A stretch of DNA of 64,000 bases, from NCBI GenBank assembly GCA_965250275.1, contig OZ252297.1, positions 2,046,001 through 2,110,000 of the forward strand, in the 5' to 3' direction. This stretch comes from G965250275 sp965250275 (GTDB taxonomy: Bacteria > Pseudomonadota > Alphaproteobacteria > Rhodobacterales > Rhodobacteraceae). The position numbers were made by a program, and so were the translations under genes. The first letter of the stretch is position 1. The number at the start of each line of letters is the position of its first letter. This document shows, piece by piece, positions 34,255-42,425 of this stretch. The notes beneath the pieces were generated by a model. It had not been told where the DNA came from. It did no database searches and worked only from the letters and a program-made list of their open reading frames with translations.

Positions 34255-35343
34255 TCAGCCCGTTCCGACATCCACATGAGCGATCGATACCGATTTGATG
34301 ATGGCGTGGGCGGCATCTCCGGGTGCCAGGCCTAAGGCCTCCGCTGATCTGCGGGTGATCCGCGCCAGCAGGCGATCCGTGCCGCATTGAAGCTGAACAA
34401 TCACGCCCGGCCCGCTGCCGCCGCGCAATGCGATGATGCTGACCGGCAGCGTATTCAGAGCGGACAAACCTTGTGGTGCCGTTCGGGACAGGATCACGTC
34501 CTGTGCCAAAACCCGGACCCGAATGCGGGTCCCGGGTGCGGCATCGACTTGCGGCAAAAGCAGCTTGCCGCCCGAGATATCGAGGCTGGTCAATCCGTCG
34601 TGATCGTGTTGCGCCACCGTTGCAGGCAGAACCGCGCCAGCCTCCCGAATGCCAAGCTGACGCACCATGTCCGGGTCAGACAAAACTTCTTCCGTTGGTC
34701 CGGCGTCCACAACTTTGCCGGCCTCCAGGACCACAACGGTCGTTGCAAGCCGCGCCACCTCGGCGACCGAGTGACTGACGTACAGAATCGGCACTTCTGT
34801 CAGGTCCCGCAGCCGTTCCAGATAGGGCAGGATCTCAGCCTTGCGCGCACCGTCCAGGGCAGCCAGTGGTTCGTCCATGAGCAACAGGTGCGGACGGGAC
34901 AGCAGCGCCCGTCCAATGGCGACACGTTGCTTTTCCCCGCCGGAAAGACCGCCGGGGCGCCGGGTCAGCAGGTCGGACAAGCCCAGAAGGTCGCTCACCT
35001 CGCCAAGCGAAGGGCCCGGCCGATCAGCCGGGACAAAGCGGGCGCTATAGTTCAGGTTTTCCTGCACCGACAGGTGTGGAAAGAGCCGACCTTCCTGAAA
35101 CACATATCCCATCCGCCGGTCATGGACTGGCAGGTCGATGTTCGCCGCGCGGTCGTAGAGCACTCTGTCGGACAGGCAAATGCGTCCATCGTCGGGCGTG
35201 GTCAGCCCGGCAATGGCATTGATCACGGTTGTCTTGCCGGATCCCGAGCGTCCAAAGAGCGCGGTGATCCCCTCTGGCGCCTCGAACGCAACGTCCAATC
35301 CGAAGCCGGGCAGGGCATGCTGGATGTCGACGGAAAGGCTCAT
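34255..35343 (-). CDS. modC: molybdate ABC transporter ATP-binding protein
   Basis: A 362-residue ATPase powering molybdate uptake. Walker A is G-R-S-G-S-G-K-T-T, signature L-S-G-G-E-K-Q-R-V-A, Walker B L-L-L-M-D-E-P-L-A-A-L-D. A C-terminal MOBE/TOBE domain (about 285-360) binds oxyanion and can regulate the transporter. The ATG overlaps the modB stop (ATGA at 35340-35343). It is the last gene of modABC. An imperfect inverted repeat spans its stop codon and the end of gapR, which may help end both converging transcripts. Confidence 0.94.
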   Translation of the reverse strand: MSLSVDIQHALPGFGLDVAFEAPEGITALFGRSGSGKTTVINAIAGLTTPDDGRICLSDRVLYDRAANIDLPVHDRRMGYVFQEGRLFPHLSVQENLNYSARFVPADRPGPSLGEVSDLLGLSDLLTRRPGGLSGGEKQRVAIGRALLSRPHLLLMDEPLAALDGARKAEILPYLERLRDLTEVPILYVSHSVAEVARLATTVVVLEAGKVVDAGPTEEVLSDPDMVRQLGIREAGAVLPATVAQHDHDGLTSLDISGGKLLLPQVDAAPGTRIRVRVLAQDVILSRTAPQGLSALNTLPVSIIALRGGSGPGVIVQLQCGTDRLLARITRRSAEALGLAPGDAAHAIIKSVSIAHVDVGTG

Positions 35344-36038
35344 TTGCCCGCCGCCCTGTTCACAGCCCGCCGCGACAGCCACTCCGAAAGCATCAGGGCG
35401 CCCATCGACACGCAGATGGAAATCACCACCAGACGCAGAGCCGCACTTTCTCCACCGGGCACCTGCAGGAACGCATAGATCGCCGATGGCAACGTCTGGG
35501 TCTGTCCGGGAATATTCGAAACGAACGTGATGGTTGCACCAAACTCGCCCATCGCCTTGGCGAACCCCAGAACTGCACCCGTGATGACCCCCGGCAGGAT
35601 CAGGGGCAGCGTGATCGTGGAAAAGACCCACAGACGCGGGGCTCCCAATGTCGCGGCGGCCTCTTCGAGGTCGGGATTGACCGATTCCACGGCAAGTCGG
35701 ATGGCGCGCACCATCAAGGGGAAGGCCATGATGGCTGCGGCGAGCGCTGCCCCTGTCCAGCGAAACGCCAGCACAAGCCCGAAGGTGTCTTCAAGCCACG
35801 TCCCGAGCCAACTGCGGCGGCCGAACGCCAGCAACAGCAGGTAGCCCGTCACCACAGGTGGCAGGATCAGTGGCAGATGGATCAAACCGTTCAGGAGCTG
35901 TTTGCCGGGAAAGCGCCAGCGCGCCAGTGCAAACCCCGCCAGCAAGCCAAGTGGCAAGCTCAGCAGCGTGGCGACGGTTGCCACCTGCAGGGAGAGCCGC
36001 AGTGCCTGCCACTCCTCGGGGCCAAGCCAGCTTGTCAG
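35340..36038 (-). CDS. modB: molybdate ABC transporter permease, probable CTG start
   Basis: A 232-residue permease with five to six helices and the inner-membrane coupling loop E-A-A-A-T-L-G-A-P-R near residue 140. No ATG, GTG or TTG lies in frame near the expected start. A CTG at 36036-36038 does, overlapping the modA stop (CTGA), with AGAGGTG seven bases upstream. The resulting length, 232, matches E. coli ModB (229). The next in-frame GTG would remove half of the first helix. A much longer N-terminal extension is open in frame but would lie inside modA. Translational coupling to modA may permit the rare start codon. Confidence 0.9.
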   Translation of the reverse strand: MTSWLGPEEWQALRLSLQVATVATLLSLPLGLLAGFALARWRFPGKQLLNGLIHLPLILPPVVTGYLLLLAFGRRSWLGTWLEDTFGLVLAFRWTGAALAAAIMAFPLMVRAIRLAVESVNPDLEEAAATLGAPRLWVFSTITLPLILPGVITGAVLGFAKAMGEFGATITFVSNIPGQTQTLPSAIYAFLQVPGGESAALRLVVISICVSMGALMLSEWLSRRAVNRAAGK

Positions 36039-36811
36039 GACGGCACCTCTGGAACAAGAAACCCATGCGCCGAAAAAATCGACCGCGCTTTCGGACCGGT
36101 CAGGAATTCGAACACATCTGCGGTGTTTTCTGCAGTGGTGCCTGTGACCTGCGCCGCCGGGTATACGATCCGGGGATGGCTTTCTGCCGGAAAGAGGTGG
36201 ATCAGCTGCACGTCGGGGTCGGCCGTTGCATCCGTGGCGTAAACCACACCCAGGGGCGCCTCTCCGATCGCCACAAGCCGCAAGGCCGCACGCACATTGT
36301 CTGTCTGGGCCACAAATGCACTGACACCGTCCCACAAATCGAGGGATTGCAGCGCCGCCCGCGCGTAGATCCCCGCCGGAACCGCCTCTACCAGAGCGAG
36401 GGCCAGCGGCCCGTCCTCCAAGCGCGCCACGACGGTCTCGGAAGATAGGTCGGGCAGGGCCGAAGCGTCAGCAGGTGCAATCAACACCATCCGGTTTGAC
36501 AAAAGGTCCACGTGCGTGTCGGTAACGATCAGACCTTCGTCTTCGAGCACGCTCATCCAGTCCTGATTGGCCGAGATGAAGATGTCAGCGGGTGCGCCAT
36601 TCAGGATTTGGCGCGCGAGCACCGAGCTTCCGGCATAGGACATGGTCATTTCCTGCCCCGTCGCTGCCCGATATTGCGCAGCAACGTCATCCAGTGCGGA
36701 TTTCAGGCTGGCCGCCGCAAACACCAGGACCGGCCGGTCCGCCACTGCAGCTTGCGGATGTGCATGAATAGCAACGCATAGGCTGAGGATCAGAAAGAGG
36801 GAACGGATCAT
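36035..36811 (-). CDS. modA: molybdate ABC transporter periplasmic binding protein
   Basis: A 258-residue oxyanion-binding protein. A Sec signal peptide (about 1-24) has a hydrophobic core I-L-S-L-C-V-A-I. The mature protein begins V-F-A-A-A-S-L-K-S-A-L-D-D-V, with the molybdate-binding serine, and continues Y-A-G-S-S-V-L-A-R-Q-I (second binding serine) and A-P-A-D-I-F-I-S-A-N. First gene of modABC; the promoter must be within the 71 bp upstream, where no clear ModE palindrome was seen. Confidence 0.94.
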   Translation of the reverse strand: MIRSLFLILSLCVAIHAHPQAAVADRPVLVFAAASLKSALDDVAAQYRAATGQEMTMSYAGSSVLARQILNGAPADIFISANQDWMSVLEDEGLIVTDTHVDLLSNRMVLIAPADASALPDLSSETVVARLEDGPLALALVEAVPAGIYARAALQSLDLWDGVSAFVAQTDNVRAALRLVAIGEAPLGVVYATDATADPDVQLIHLFPAESHPRIVYPAAQVTGTTAENTADVFEFLTGPKARSIFSAHGFLVPEVPS

Positions 36812-36882
36812 TTTGCAATCTGAGGTGCGGGGCTATGCCGATTATCGCAGTGTGGCCAAAGGACTTGCAAGCGCTTTCGTGG

Positions 36883-37758
36883 TCAAAGCGCAATCACCTG
36901 CGTGCCCGGAATCCTTTGAATGGCAAGCATATCTTCGTCGTAGAGACCCGTCATCTGCTCCACCAGCGCGTCGGTCCAGCCGGGCAAATCCAGTTCTTCC
37001 TCGATCTCCTCGTCCAGAGCGAACTTGTCCAGAAACGCTGACATCACGCGGCGTTTCTGCATTTCCGTCATGACCGGGTGGTCCTTCAGGTAGGCCCGGA
37101 ACCGTTTCATGCCTTCACGCGACATGATGGTCCCCAGCAGGTCGAAGCCGCCGACGATCTTTTCTCCATGATCCAGACCCGCCATTTCGCGGATGATAGA
37201 TGCCCAGATCAGCGGGGTGTCCTCGTTGCACCAAAAGGTTAACGGCACATCCGTGACGGCGGCCCGCATCCGTGTGGCCATCTCCGACCACCGAAGATCT
37301 GCTGGCGCAACACCGTTGAGATGCACGTCAAGGTTCACGGCGCCCGATTGATCGAACAAGGCCGGGATAAAAGTGGCCGGGTTTTTCACGGCCATAAAGA
37401 CCTCAAGCTGGTCATCGGGGAAAAGCGCCCGCAATTGCGCCAGTTTCTCTCCGGCATGCGGGTAGAGACGGCCCGCACGGATTGCGCCCTGCGGGGCGCT
37501 GAATAGGTTGGGCAGCGAAAGAACGACGCGGTCGGCTTGTTCCTGATCCAGTATCGCATCCAGGATCACGTCGCGCGCCTGCGCGCTGGGCATTGTCCCT
37601 CCCAGCGCCCCAAATGTGTTCTTGAGCAGTGGCCGATATGTGCTGGGCCCCGGCACGGACACACCGCGCTGGCTGAAATTGCCCTTGTTTCTCAGCAAGC
37701 ATTTCACAAGACGATCATTGTCAGTGAAATGCGCGCCGGTGTGGACGATGACCTGCAT
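36883..37758 (-). CDS. sulfotransferase-like protein with a degenerate nucleotide loop
   Basis: A 291-residue cytosolic protein. The N terminus V-I-V-H-T-G-A-H-F-T-D-N-D-R-L aligns by eye with the PAPS-binding loop of sulfotransferase-like proteins (H-x-G-x-H-K-T-G-T-T-x-L), but the K-T-G-T-T part is replaced. The following N-K-G-N-F-S-Q-R-G-V-S-V-P-G-P also fits that family. Loss of the loop suggests it is inactive on PAPS or binds something else. The C terminus is acidic (D-E-E-I-E-E-E-L). It precedes nothing co-directional nearby and has a weak ribosome site. Assignment is tentative. Confidence 0.65.
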   Translation of the reverse strand: MQVIVHTGAHFTDNDRLVKCLLRNKGNFSQRGVSVPGPSTYRPLLKNTFGALGGTMPSAQARDVILDAILDQEQADRVVLSLPNLFSAPQGAIRAGRLYPHAGEKLAQLRALFPDDQLEVFMAVKNPATFIPALFDQSGAVNLDVHLNGVAPADLRWSEMATRMRAAVTDVPLTFWCNEDTPLIWASIIREMAGLDHGEKIVGGFDLLGTIMSREGMKRFRAYLKDHPVMTEMQKRRVMSAFLDKFALDEEIEEELDLPGWTDALVEQMTGLYDEDMLAIQRIPGTQVIAL

Positions 37759-37986
37759 GGGAGCGTGGTTCTGCCTGCGCTTTGCTACTCTTGGGCCGTC
37801 TGTTGCAACCAGTCTCAGTCAACCAGCTTCGGCACGGCAAGGCAAGCCGCAGGGCCGTTATCGTAAGGGCGCAACTTGATCTGGTCTAACGCCACCAACC
37901 TTGCTGCTTTCCTGATCATCGCGTGCTAGGCCGGGGGGGTTGCAGGAGCGAGAGCAGCGATATCGAACACCGAGGAGCACGAGCGG

Positions 37987-38793
37987 ATGGATTGGACGGA
38001 AATGGCGACCGATTGGGTCGACCTTGCAGAAAGTATGGAAGCCACGCTCGCGCCTGTGCTGGCCCGAATGATCGAGGTTGCCGCTTTGGAGCCGGGGTCT
38101 CACGTCCTCGATATAGGGTTTGGAACCGGCGACAGTCTGCTGGCGGCGCTGTCGGCCCTTGGGCCCGAGGGGCGCATCACCGGATATGACATCGCCCCCC
38201 AAATGGTCTCGCGCGCCAGTGAACGTGTGGATGACAGAGTCGAACTGCACATTGGCGATGCCCAAAGCCTGCCTTTCGAAGCAAACGCATTCGATGCGGT
38301 GATCTCGAAATTCGGGACCATGTTTTTCGACGACACGGAGGCCGCGTTTGCCAACATCCGGAGTGGGGTACGGTCCGGGGGCAAAATGACCCTGGCGGCA
38401 TGGGGGTCGCGTTACGAGAATCCGTATTTCTCGACCCCGGCGCGCGTGGCCCAGACACGACTGGGCAAAGCGCCTCCGCCGCCGCCTGACGCGCCTGGTC
38501 CGCTGCGCTTTGAGGATGCCGACGCGGTTATCGGATTGCTGGAGAGGGCCGGCTGGGCAGACGCTGCGGTGCTCACGGAAACGGTACACCTTTCCCCACA
38601 AGGCAGCGTCGAGGATTTGGCGGCCATCCAGATGCGCATCGGATCAGCCAATCGTGTTATGGAAGACCTGCAGGCTTCGCTCGAAGATCGAGATGCAATT
38701 CAAGCTGGCCTTGCAGAGGCATTCTCAGTCTTTGAGGGTTCGGAAGGCCTGCGCATTCCGGCGCAGATCCACTTTTTTACCGCACGCGCCTGA
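37987..38793 (+). CDS. class I SAM-dependent methyltransferase
   Basis: A 268-residue methyltransferase of the Methyltransf_11/UbiE-like type. Motif I is V-L-D-I-G-F-G-T-G-D-S (near 39-49), then the acidic Y-D-I-A near 68, I-G-D-A-Q-S-L-P-F near 92 and F-D-A-V-I-S-K-F-G near 105. The C-terminal region may shape the acceptor site; substrate unknown. It lies 50 bp before tgt in the same direction and may share its transcript. Confidence 0.88.
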   Translation: MDWTEMATDWVDLAESMEATLAPVLARMIEVAALEPGSHVLDIGFGTGDSLLAALSALGPEGRITGYDIAPQMVSRASERVDDRVELHIGDAQSLPFEANAFDAVISKFGTMFFDDTEAAFANIRSGVRSGGKMTLAAWGSRYENPYFSTPARVAQTRLGKAPPPPPDAPGPLRFEDADAVIGLLERAGWADAAVLTETVHLSPQGSVEDLAAIQMRIGSANRVMEDLQASLEDRDAIQAGLAEAFSVFEGSEGLRIPAQIHFFTARA

Positions 38794-38843
38794 CAAACGG
38801 GAGTGCGTTGGACATTGTCCAATGAAGCGACTATCGGAGCGGA

Positions 38844-39974
38844 ATGACTGAGCGTTTCTCATTCGACCTTTCCGCAACCGACGGGCGCGCCCGCACCGGC
38901 GTGATCCGGACCCCGCGTGGCGAGATTCGCACCCCGGCCTTCATGCCGGTGGGCACGGCAGGCACCGTGAAGGCAATGTTGCCCGAAAACGTGCGGGCAA
39001 CTGGGGCAGACATATTACTGGGCAACACCTACCATCTGATGTTGCGCCCCACCGCAGAGCGTATCGACCGCTTGGGCGGTCTACACAGGTTCATGAATTG
39101 GGAACGCCCGATCCTCACCGATTCCGGTGGTTTCCAGGTCATGAGCCTGGCCAACCTGCGCAAGCTCACCGAAGAGGGCGTGACCTTCAAATCGCACGTT
39201 GACGGCTCCAAGCATGCGCTGACACCGGAGCGGTCCATGGAGATCCAGCGCTTGCTGGGATCGGACATCGTGATGTGTTTTGACGAATGCCCCGCCTTGC
39301 CCGCGGACCGGTCGCGGATTGCAAGCAGCATGCGGCTCTCGATGCGCTGGGCCGCGCGGTCCCGCGAGGCGTTCGGTGACCGTCCGGGGCACGCACTTTT
39401 TGGGATCCAGCAGGGGGGGCTGGAACAGGACCTGCGTGAAGAAAGTGCCGAAGCGCTCAAGGCCATCGGATTTGATGGTTTTGCCGTGGGCGGTCTGGCC
39501 GTCGGCGAGGGACAAGAGGCAATGTTCGAGGCACTGGACTATGCACCGGGCATGCTGCCGGTCGACAAACCACGCTATCTGATGGGCGTGGGCAAGCCGG
39601 ATGACATCGTCGGCGCGGTCGCCCGCGGCATCGACATGATGGATTGCGTGTTGCCGTCGCGCTCGGGCCGGACCGGACAGGTGTTTACGCGGCGTGGCGT
39701 GGTCAACATCAAGAACGCGCGCCATGCGGATGATCCACGACCCCTGGATGAAGAGTGCACGTGCCCGGCCTGTTCGAGTTACTCCCGCGCCTACCTGCAT
39801 CACGTGTTCCGCGCGAACGAAATGATCTCCGGCATGCTGCTGACCTGGCACAACCTGCACTATTTTCAGGAAATCATGGCCGGCATGCGCGACGCGATTG
39901 CAGCCGGTACGTTTGAGGCATGGCAGGCGGAATTCCATGCGCAGCGGGCTCTAGGAGATATCGAGCCCTTGTAA
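38844..39974 (+). CDS. tgt: queuine tRNA-ribosyltransferase
   Basis: A 376-residue enzyme that replaces guanine 34 with preQ1 in Asp, Asn, His and Tyr tRNAs. It has D-S-G-G-F-Q-V-M-S (catalytic aspartate near residue 93), the second catalytic region D-C-V-L-P-S-R-S-G-R-T-G, and the zinc site C-T-C-P-A-C plus H in R-A-Y-L-H-H. Length matches the bacterial family. The start codon is well placed. No queA or preQ1 biosynthesis gene is in the window. The tRNA-Asp(GUC) gene at 53351 is one of its substrates. Confidence 0.96.
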   Translation: MTERFSFDLSATDGRARTGVIRTPRGEIRTPAFMPVGTAGTVKAMLPENVRATGADILLGNTYHLMLRPTAERIDRLGGLHRFMNWERPILTDSGGFQVMSLANLRKLTEEGVTFKSHVDGSKHALTPERSMEIQRLLGSDIVMCFDECPALPADRSRIASSMRLSMRWAARSREAFGDRPGHALFGIQQGGLEQDLREESAEALKAIGFDGFAVGGLAVGEGQEAMFEALDYAPGMLPVDKPRYLMGVGKPDDIVGAVARGIDMMDCVLPSRSGRTGQVFTRRGVVNIKNARHADDPRPLDEECTCPACSSYSRAYLHHVFRANEMISGMLLTWHNLHYFQEIMAGMRDAIAAGTFEAWQAEFHAQRALGDIEPL

Positions 39975-40049
39975 GACCCGTCGGAATGGGCAAAACGGCA
40001 AGCTAAGTGAGTCTTCGACCCCGAAGACCTAGTGGAAGAGAAGTAAACT

Positions 40050-40739
40050 ATGGATTTCAGTAAGTTGGTGCTCATTGGCGCCGCGTTGTTTTTGTGTGTT
40101 TCCTGCTCTTCGGGCCGGGATCGTTTGGCGCAACCGTTGGTTCCGACGCCACAAGAGCTCACAAAATATGGCGCCTTCCGAACGGAAGGCGTTGTCGCCT
40201 TTCAGGACAGTTCAACCGGAAACGAGCAGGAAATAGGCATCGCTGTCAAACGCGGGTTCTATGACCCGTCGAAGACACCCCCAGAGGTGGAATTCACGGT
40301 CTACATGGAGCTGGGTGCGATCACCGTCGGAAAGAGCGGAATGGGATTTCCGCCGGGATACCTGGAGCGCATCCCCGAAGGTCTGGTTGCACAAGCATAT
40401 GGCGAAGTCGTGCGCAAGTCGCGCGGGCCAGCCATCTCCGAACTTGCCAGCCAGATTGGCCGTGCATCGATATGTGGGCAAAAGCGGATAAGGCTTGATC
40501 CAGGCAAACGGACACGAACGAGTCTGACGCTCGAGCAAAGCCAAAGGCTCGCAGCGACACTTGGAGGAAGTTCGACCCGTTTGCTCGGCATGTCTGGCGC
40601 CGATCTGAAGCGGCTCGGACTGGGGGACATTGCAAATGCGCCGAGCCGAACCATACCCAACATAGATTTTGAACCCGAAACACGCCCTGGCTCGCATATC
40701 AGAAGCGACGTCAGAGTGCGGATGGTGTGTTACCTGTGA
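40050..40739 (+). CDS. hypothetical probable lipoprotein
   Basis: A 229-residue protein with a short hydrophobic N terminus ending L-C-V-S-C-S-S, an acceptable though imperfect lipobox (cysteine about 19). The remainder shows no recognised domain. It has one E-V-E-F-T-V-Y-M-E-L strand-like region and ends R-V-R-M-V-C-Y-L. GGAAGAGAAG precedes the ATG. Its stop overlaps the start of the next gene, also a lipoprotein, so the two probably work together at the cell envelope. Function unknown. Confidence 0.65.
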   Translation: MDFSKLVLIGAALFLCVSCSSGRDRLAQPLVPTPQELTKYGAFRTEGVVAFQDSSTGNEQEIGIAVKRGFYDPSKTPPEVEFTVYMELGAITVGKSGMGFPPGYLERIPEGLVAQAYGEVVRKSRGPAISELASQIGRASICGQKRIRLDPGKRTRTSLTLEQSQRLAATLGGSSTRLLGMSGADLKRLGLGDIANAPSRTIPNIDFEPETRPGSHIRSDVRVRMVCYL

Positions 40740-41209
40740 CCGGTGTCGTTCGGTGTCTGCGATTGGTTTTGGTGCTGAGTGGCTTGTCTGTGGTTTTCGG
40801 ATGTGCGGCGCCCGTTGACCTGGCGCAGCAGTCCGACGACGCGCTACTCTCTCGTGACAGCGCGTATCCCGTGCCGGGGACGACATATTTGCATTGGGAT
40901 ACGGGCCATGGCTATCAGGTCAGCTTTCTGGACAAGGATCATGTCTGGCTTTGGTATCCCGGCAATGGCGCTGCACTGAAAGGGGCGTGGGGTCGAGAGC
41001 AGGTGGCGGGAAGGGGATACGTGTGTTTCACCTACCCAACGGGTTCCTTCAATCCAGTGACAGGGGTTCTGGGGGGCCGCAAACAGTGTCAGCCGCAGCA
41101 GGTTTTGCAGGCCGGTCTTGTGAATGCGGTGAAAGGCGACGTTTTTGGTCTTTCGTCTGGTTCGGTGCCGTACACACTTGAGAAAGGCAAACGCCCAGAG
41201 GGCATCTGA
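40736..41209 (+). CDS. hypothetical lipoprotein
   Basis: A 157-residue protein with a good lipoprotein signal: basic start, hydrophobic core L-R-L-V-L-V-L-S-G-L, lipobox V-F-G-C. The mature part is rich in aromatic residues (H-V-W-L-W-Y-P-G) and has a cysteine pair (Y-V-C-F-T-Y and R-K-Q-C-Q-P) that might form a disulfide. The start is taken as GTG 40736, overlapping the previous stop (GTGA); a GTG at 40727 is possible. The fold hints at a small beta-barrel, but no family was recognised. Confidence 0.65.
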   Translation: MTGVVRCLRLVLVLSGLSVVFGCAAPVDLAQQSDDALLSRDSAYPVPGTTYLHWDTGHGYQVSFLDKDHVWLWYPGNGAALKGAWGREQVAGRGYVCFTYPTGSFNPVTGVLGGRKQCQPQQVLQAGLVNAVKGDVFGLSSGSVPYTLEKGKRPEGI

Positions 41210-41325
41210 GAGGACCGCGAGGTACCTTTCGGCTTGCGGATAGGTGACGCCAAAGGCGACACTGCCCCGATCCGGATGCAGTACGATCGTGTCGTCATGC
41301 GCTAACCGGTTAGGGGAGAAGAAAA

Positions 41326-42156
41326 ATGGCGAAACCTTGCATCATTTGCGTGGCAATCACGGGGTCTGTGGCGCGCAAAGAAAACAATCCCGCCGTGCCG
41401 ATCACAATCGCGGAGCAGATCGAATCGACGCAGGAGGCGTTTGAGGCCGGAGCCAGCATTGCGCATTGTCATGTGCGCAACGCGGACCAGTCCCCGACCT
41501 CCGACCCAGAGAAATTTGCGCGGCTGAAGGAAGGGCTGGAAACCCACTGTCCGGGCATGATCATCCAGCTGTCCACCGGAGGCCGGTCCGGCGCGGGGCA
41601 GGAGCGCGGCGGTATGTTGCCTTTGCGGCCCGACATGGCGTCGCTCACCGTCGGATCGAACAACTTTCCGACCCGGGTGTATGAGAACCCGCCCGATCTT
41701 GTGGATTGGCTGGCCGGAGAGATGCTCAAGTACGACATCAAGCCGGAAATCGAAGCATTTGATCTCTCGCACATTTTTCAGGCCGCGCGCATGGTTCAGG
41801 ACGGCCGCCTGAGCGACCCGCCCTATGTGCAATTCGTGCTGAACGTCAAAAATGCCATGCCAGCGGACAAGATCTCGTTCGACTTTTTCATCGAGACGCT
41901 GAAACGTCTTTGCCCGGAGGCGGAATGGTGCGGCGCCGGTGTCGGGGCAAGCCAGATCGAAGTGAACGAGTGGTGCATTGCTGCGGGCGGGCATTGTCGC
42001 ACCGGGTTGGAGGACAACGTGCGACTGGACCGTGACCGGCTTGCGCCGTCCAACGCCGCTCTTGTCGAACGCGCGGTGGCGCTTTGTGACAAGTATGAGC
42101 GCCCCGTTGCAACCAGCGCGCAAGCGCGCGAAATCCTGGGGCTGCGCGCTGCGTAG
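41326..42156 (+). CDS. beta-keto acid cleavage enzyme (BKACE, DUF849)
   Basis: A 276-residue zinc enzyme of the BKACE family, which cleaves beta-keto acids with acetyl-CoA to acetoacetate and a CoA ester. The founding member is 3-keto-5-aminohexanoate cleavage enzyme of lysine fermentation. Zinc ligands are in H47-C-H49; L-S-T-G-G-R near 85 and E-A-F-D-L-S-H near 145 line the active site; G-G-H-C-R-T-G-L-E-D-N near 225 supplies the third metal ligand region and catalytic residues. The family handles many substrates, so the actual keto acid (for example dehydrocarnitine) is open. No CoA transferase or dehydrogenase adjoins it. AGGGGAG precedes the ATG. Confidence 0.9.
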   Translation: MAKPCIICVAITGSVARKENNPAVPITIAEQIESTQEAFEAGASIAHCHVRNADQSPTSDPEKFARLKEGLETHCPGMIIQLSTGGRSGAGQERGGMLPLRPDMASLTVGSNNFPTRVYENPPDLVDWLAGEMLKYDIKPEIEAFDLSHIFQAARMVQDGRLSDPPYVQFVLNVKNAMPADKISFDFFIETLKRLCPEAEWCGAGVGASQIEVNEWCIAAGGHCRTGLEDNVRLDRDRLAPSNAALVERAVALCDKYERPVATSAQAREILGLRAA

Positions 42157-42318
42157 GTGCTTGATTTTCACGACTTCGTGACTTTGCTCGGCTTCAATCC
42201 GCCCAGTCTCGAAAGATTGGTGCGCAAACCCCGGTCATTTCGCGCGAAGTTGCCCAGATGAGACCTTGCGGTCGCTCTGCACGCACGTCATTCTGCGCGC
42301 CATAAAAGTTCGGTGTGG

Positions 42319-42347
42319 TTGAAATGTCCGGGGGGTCGCCCCACATT
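42319..42347 (+). promoter_or_regulatory. RpoH (sigma-32) type heat-shock promoter of lon
   Basis: TTGAAA (42319-42324) and CCCCACATT (42339-42347), 14 bp apart, match the sigma-32 pattern (CTTGAA, 13-15 bp, CCCCAT-T) well. The site is 79 bp upstream of the lon ATG. lon is a classical heat-shock gene in proteobacteria. The rest of the 269-bp gap shows no gene. Confidence 0.7.
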
Positions 42348-42425
42348 CCTCCTCCATGACCGGAGATGGCCGAGCGTTGCCGCGAATAGGGACCGGCGCC
42401 ATCTTGCCAACAACAAGGATAGAGC

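Noticed and set aside
34225..34261. Inverted repeat CGGGCTGA/TCAGCCCG between gapR and modC as a bidirectional terminator
   Set aside because: The loop is over 20 bases and there is no T-run on either strand, so it is too weak to list as a terminator.
37866..37960. Minus-strand resemblance to the signal recognition particle RNA core
   Set aside because: Only a short stretch (ATCAGG...AAGCAGC) is similar; the tetraloop and the stem pairing of the conserved domain are absent.
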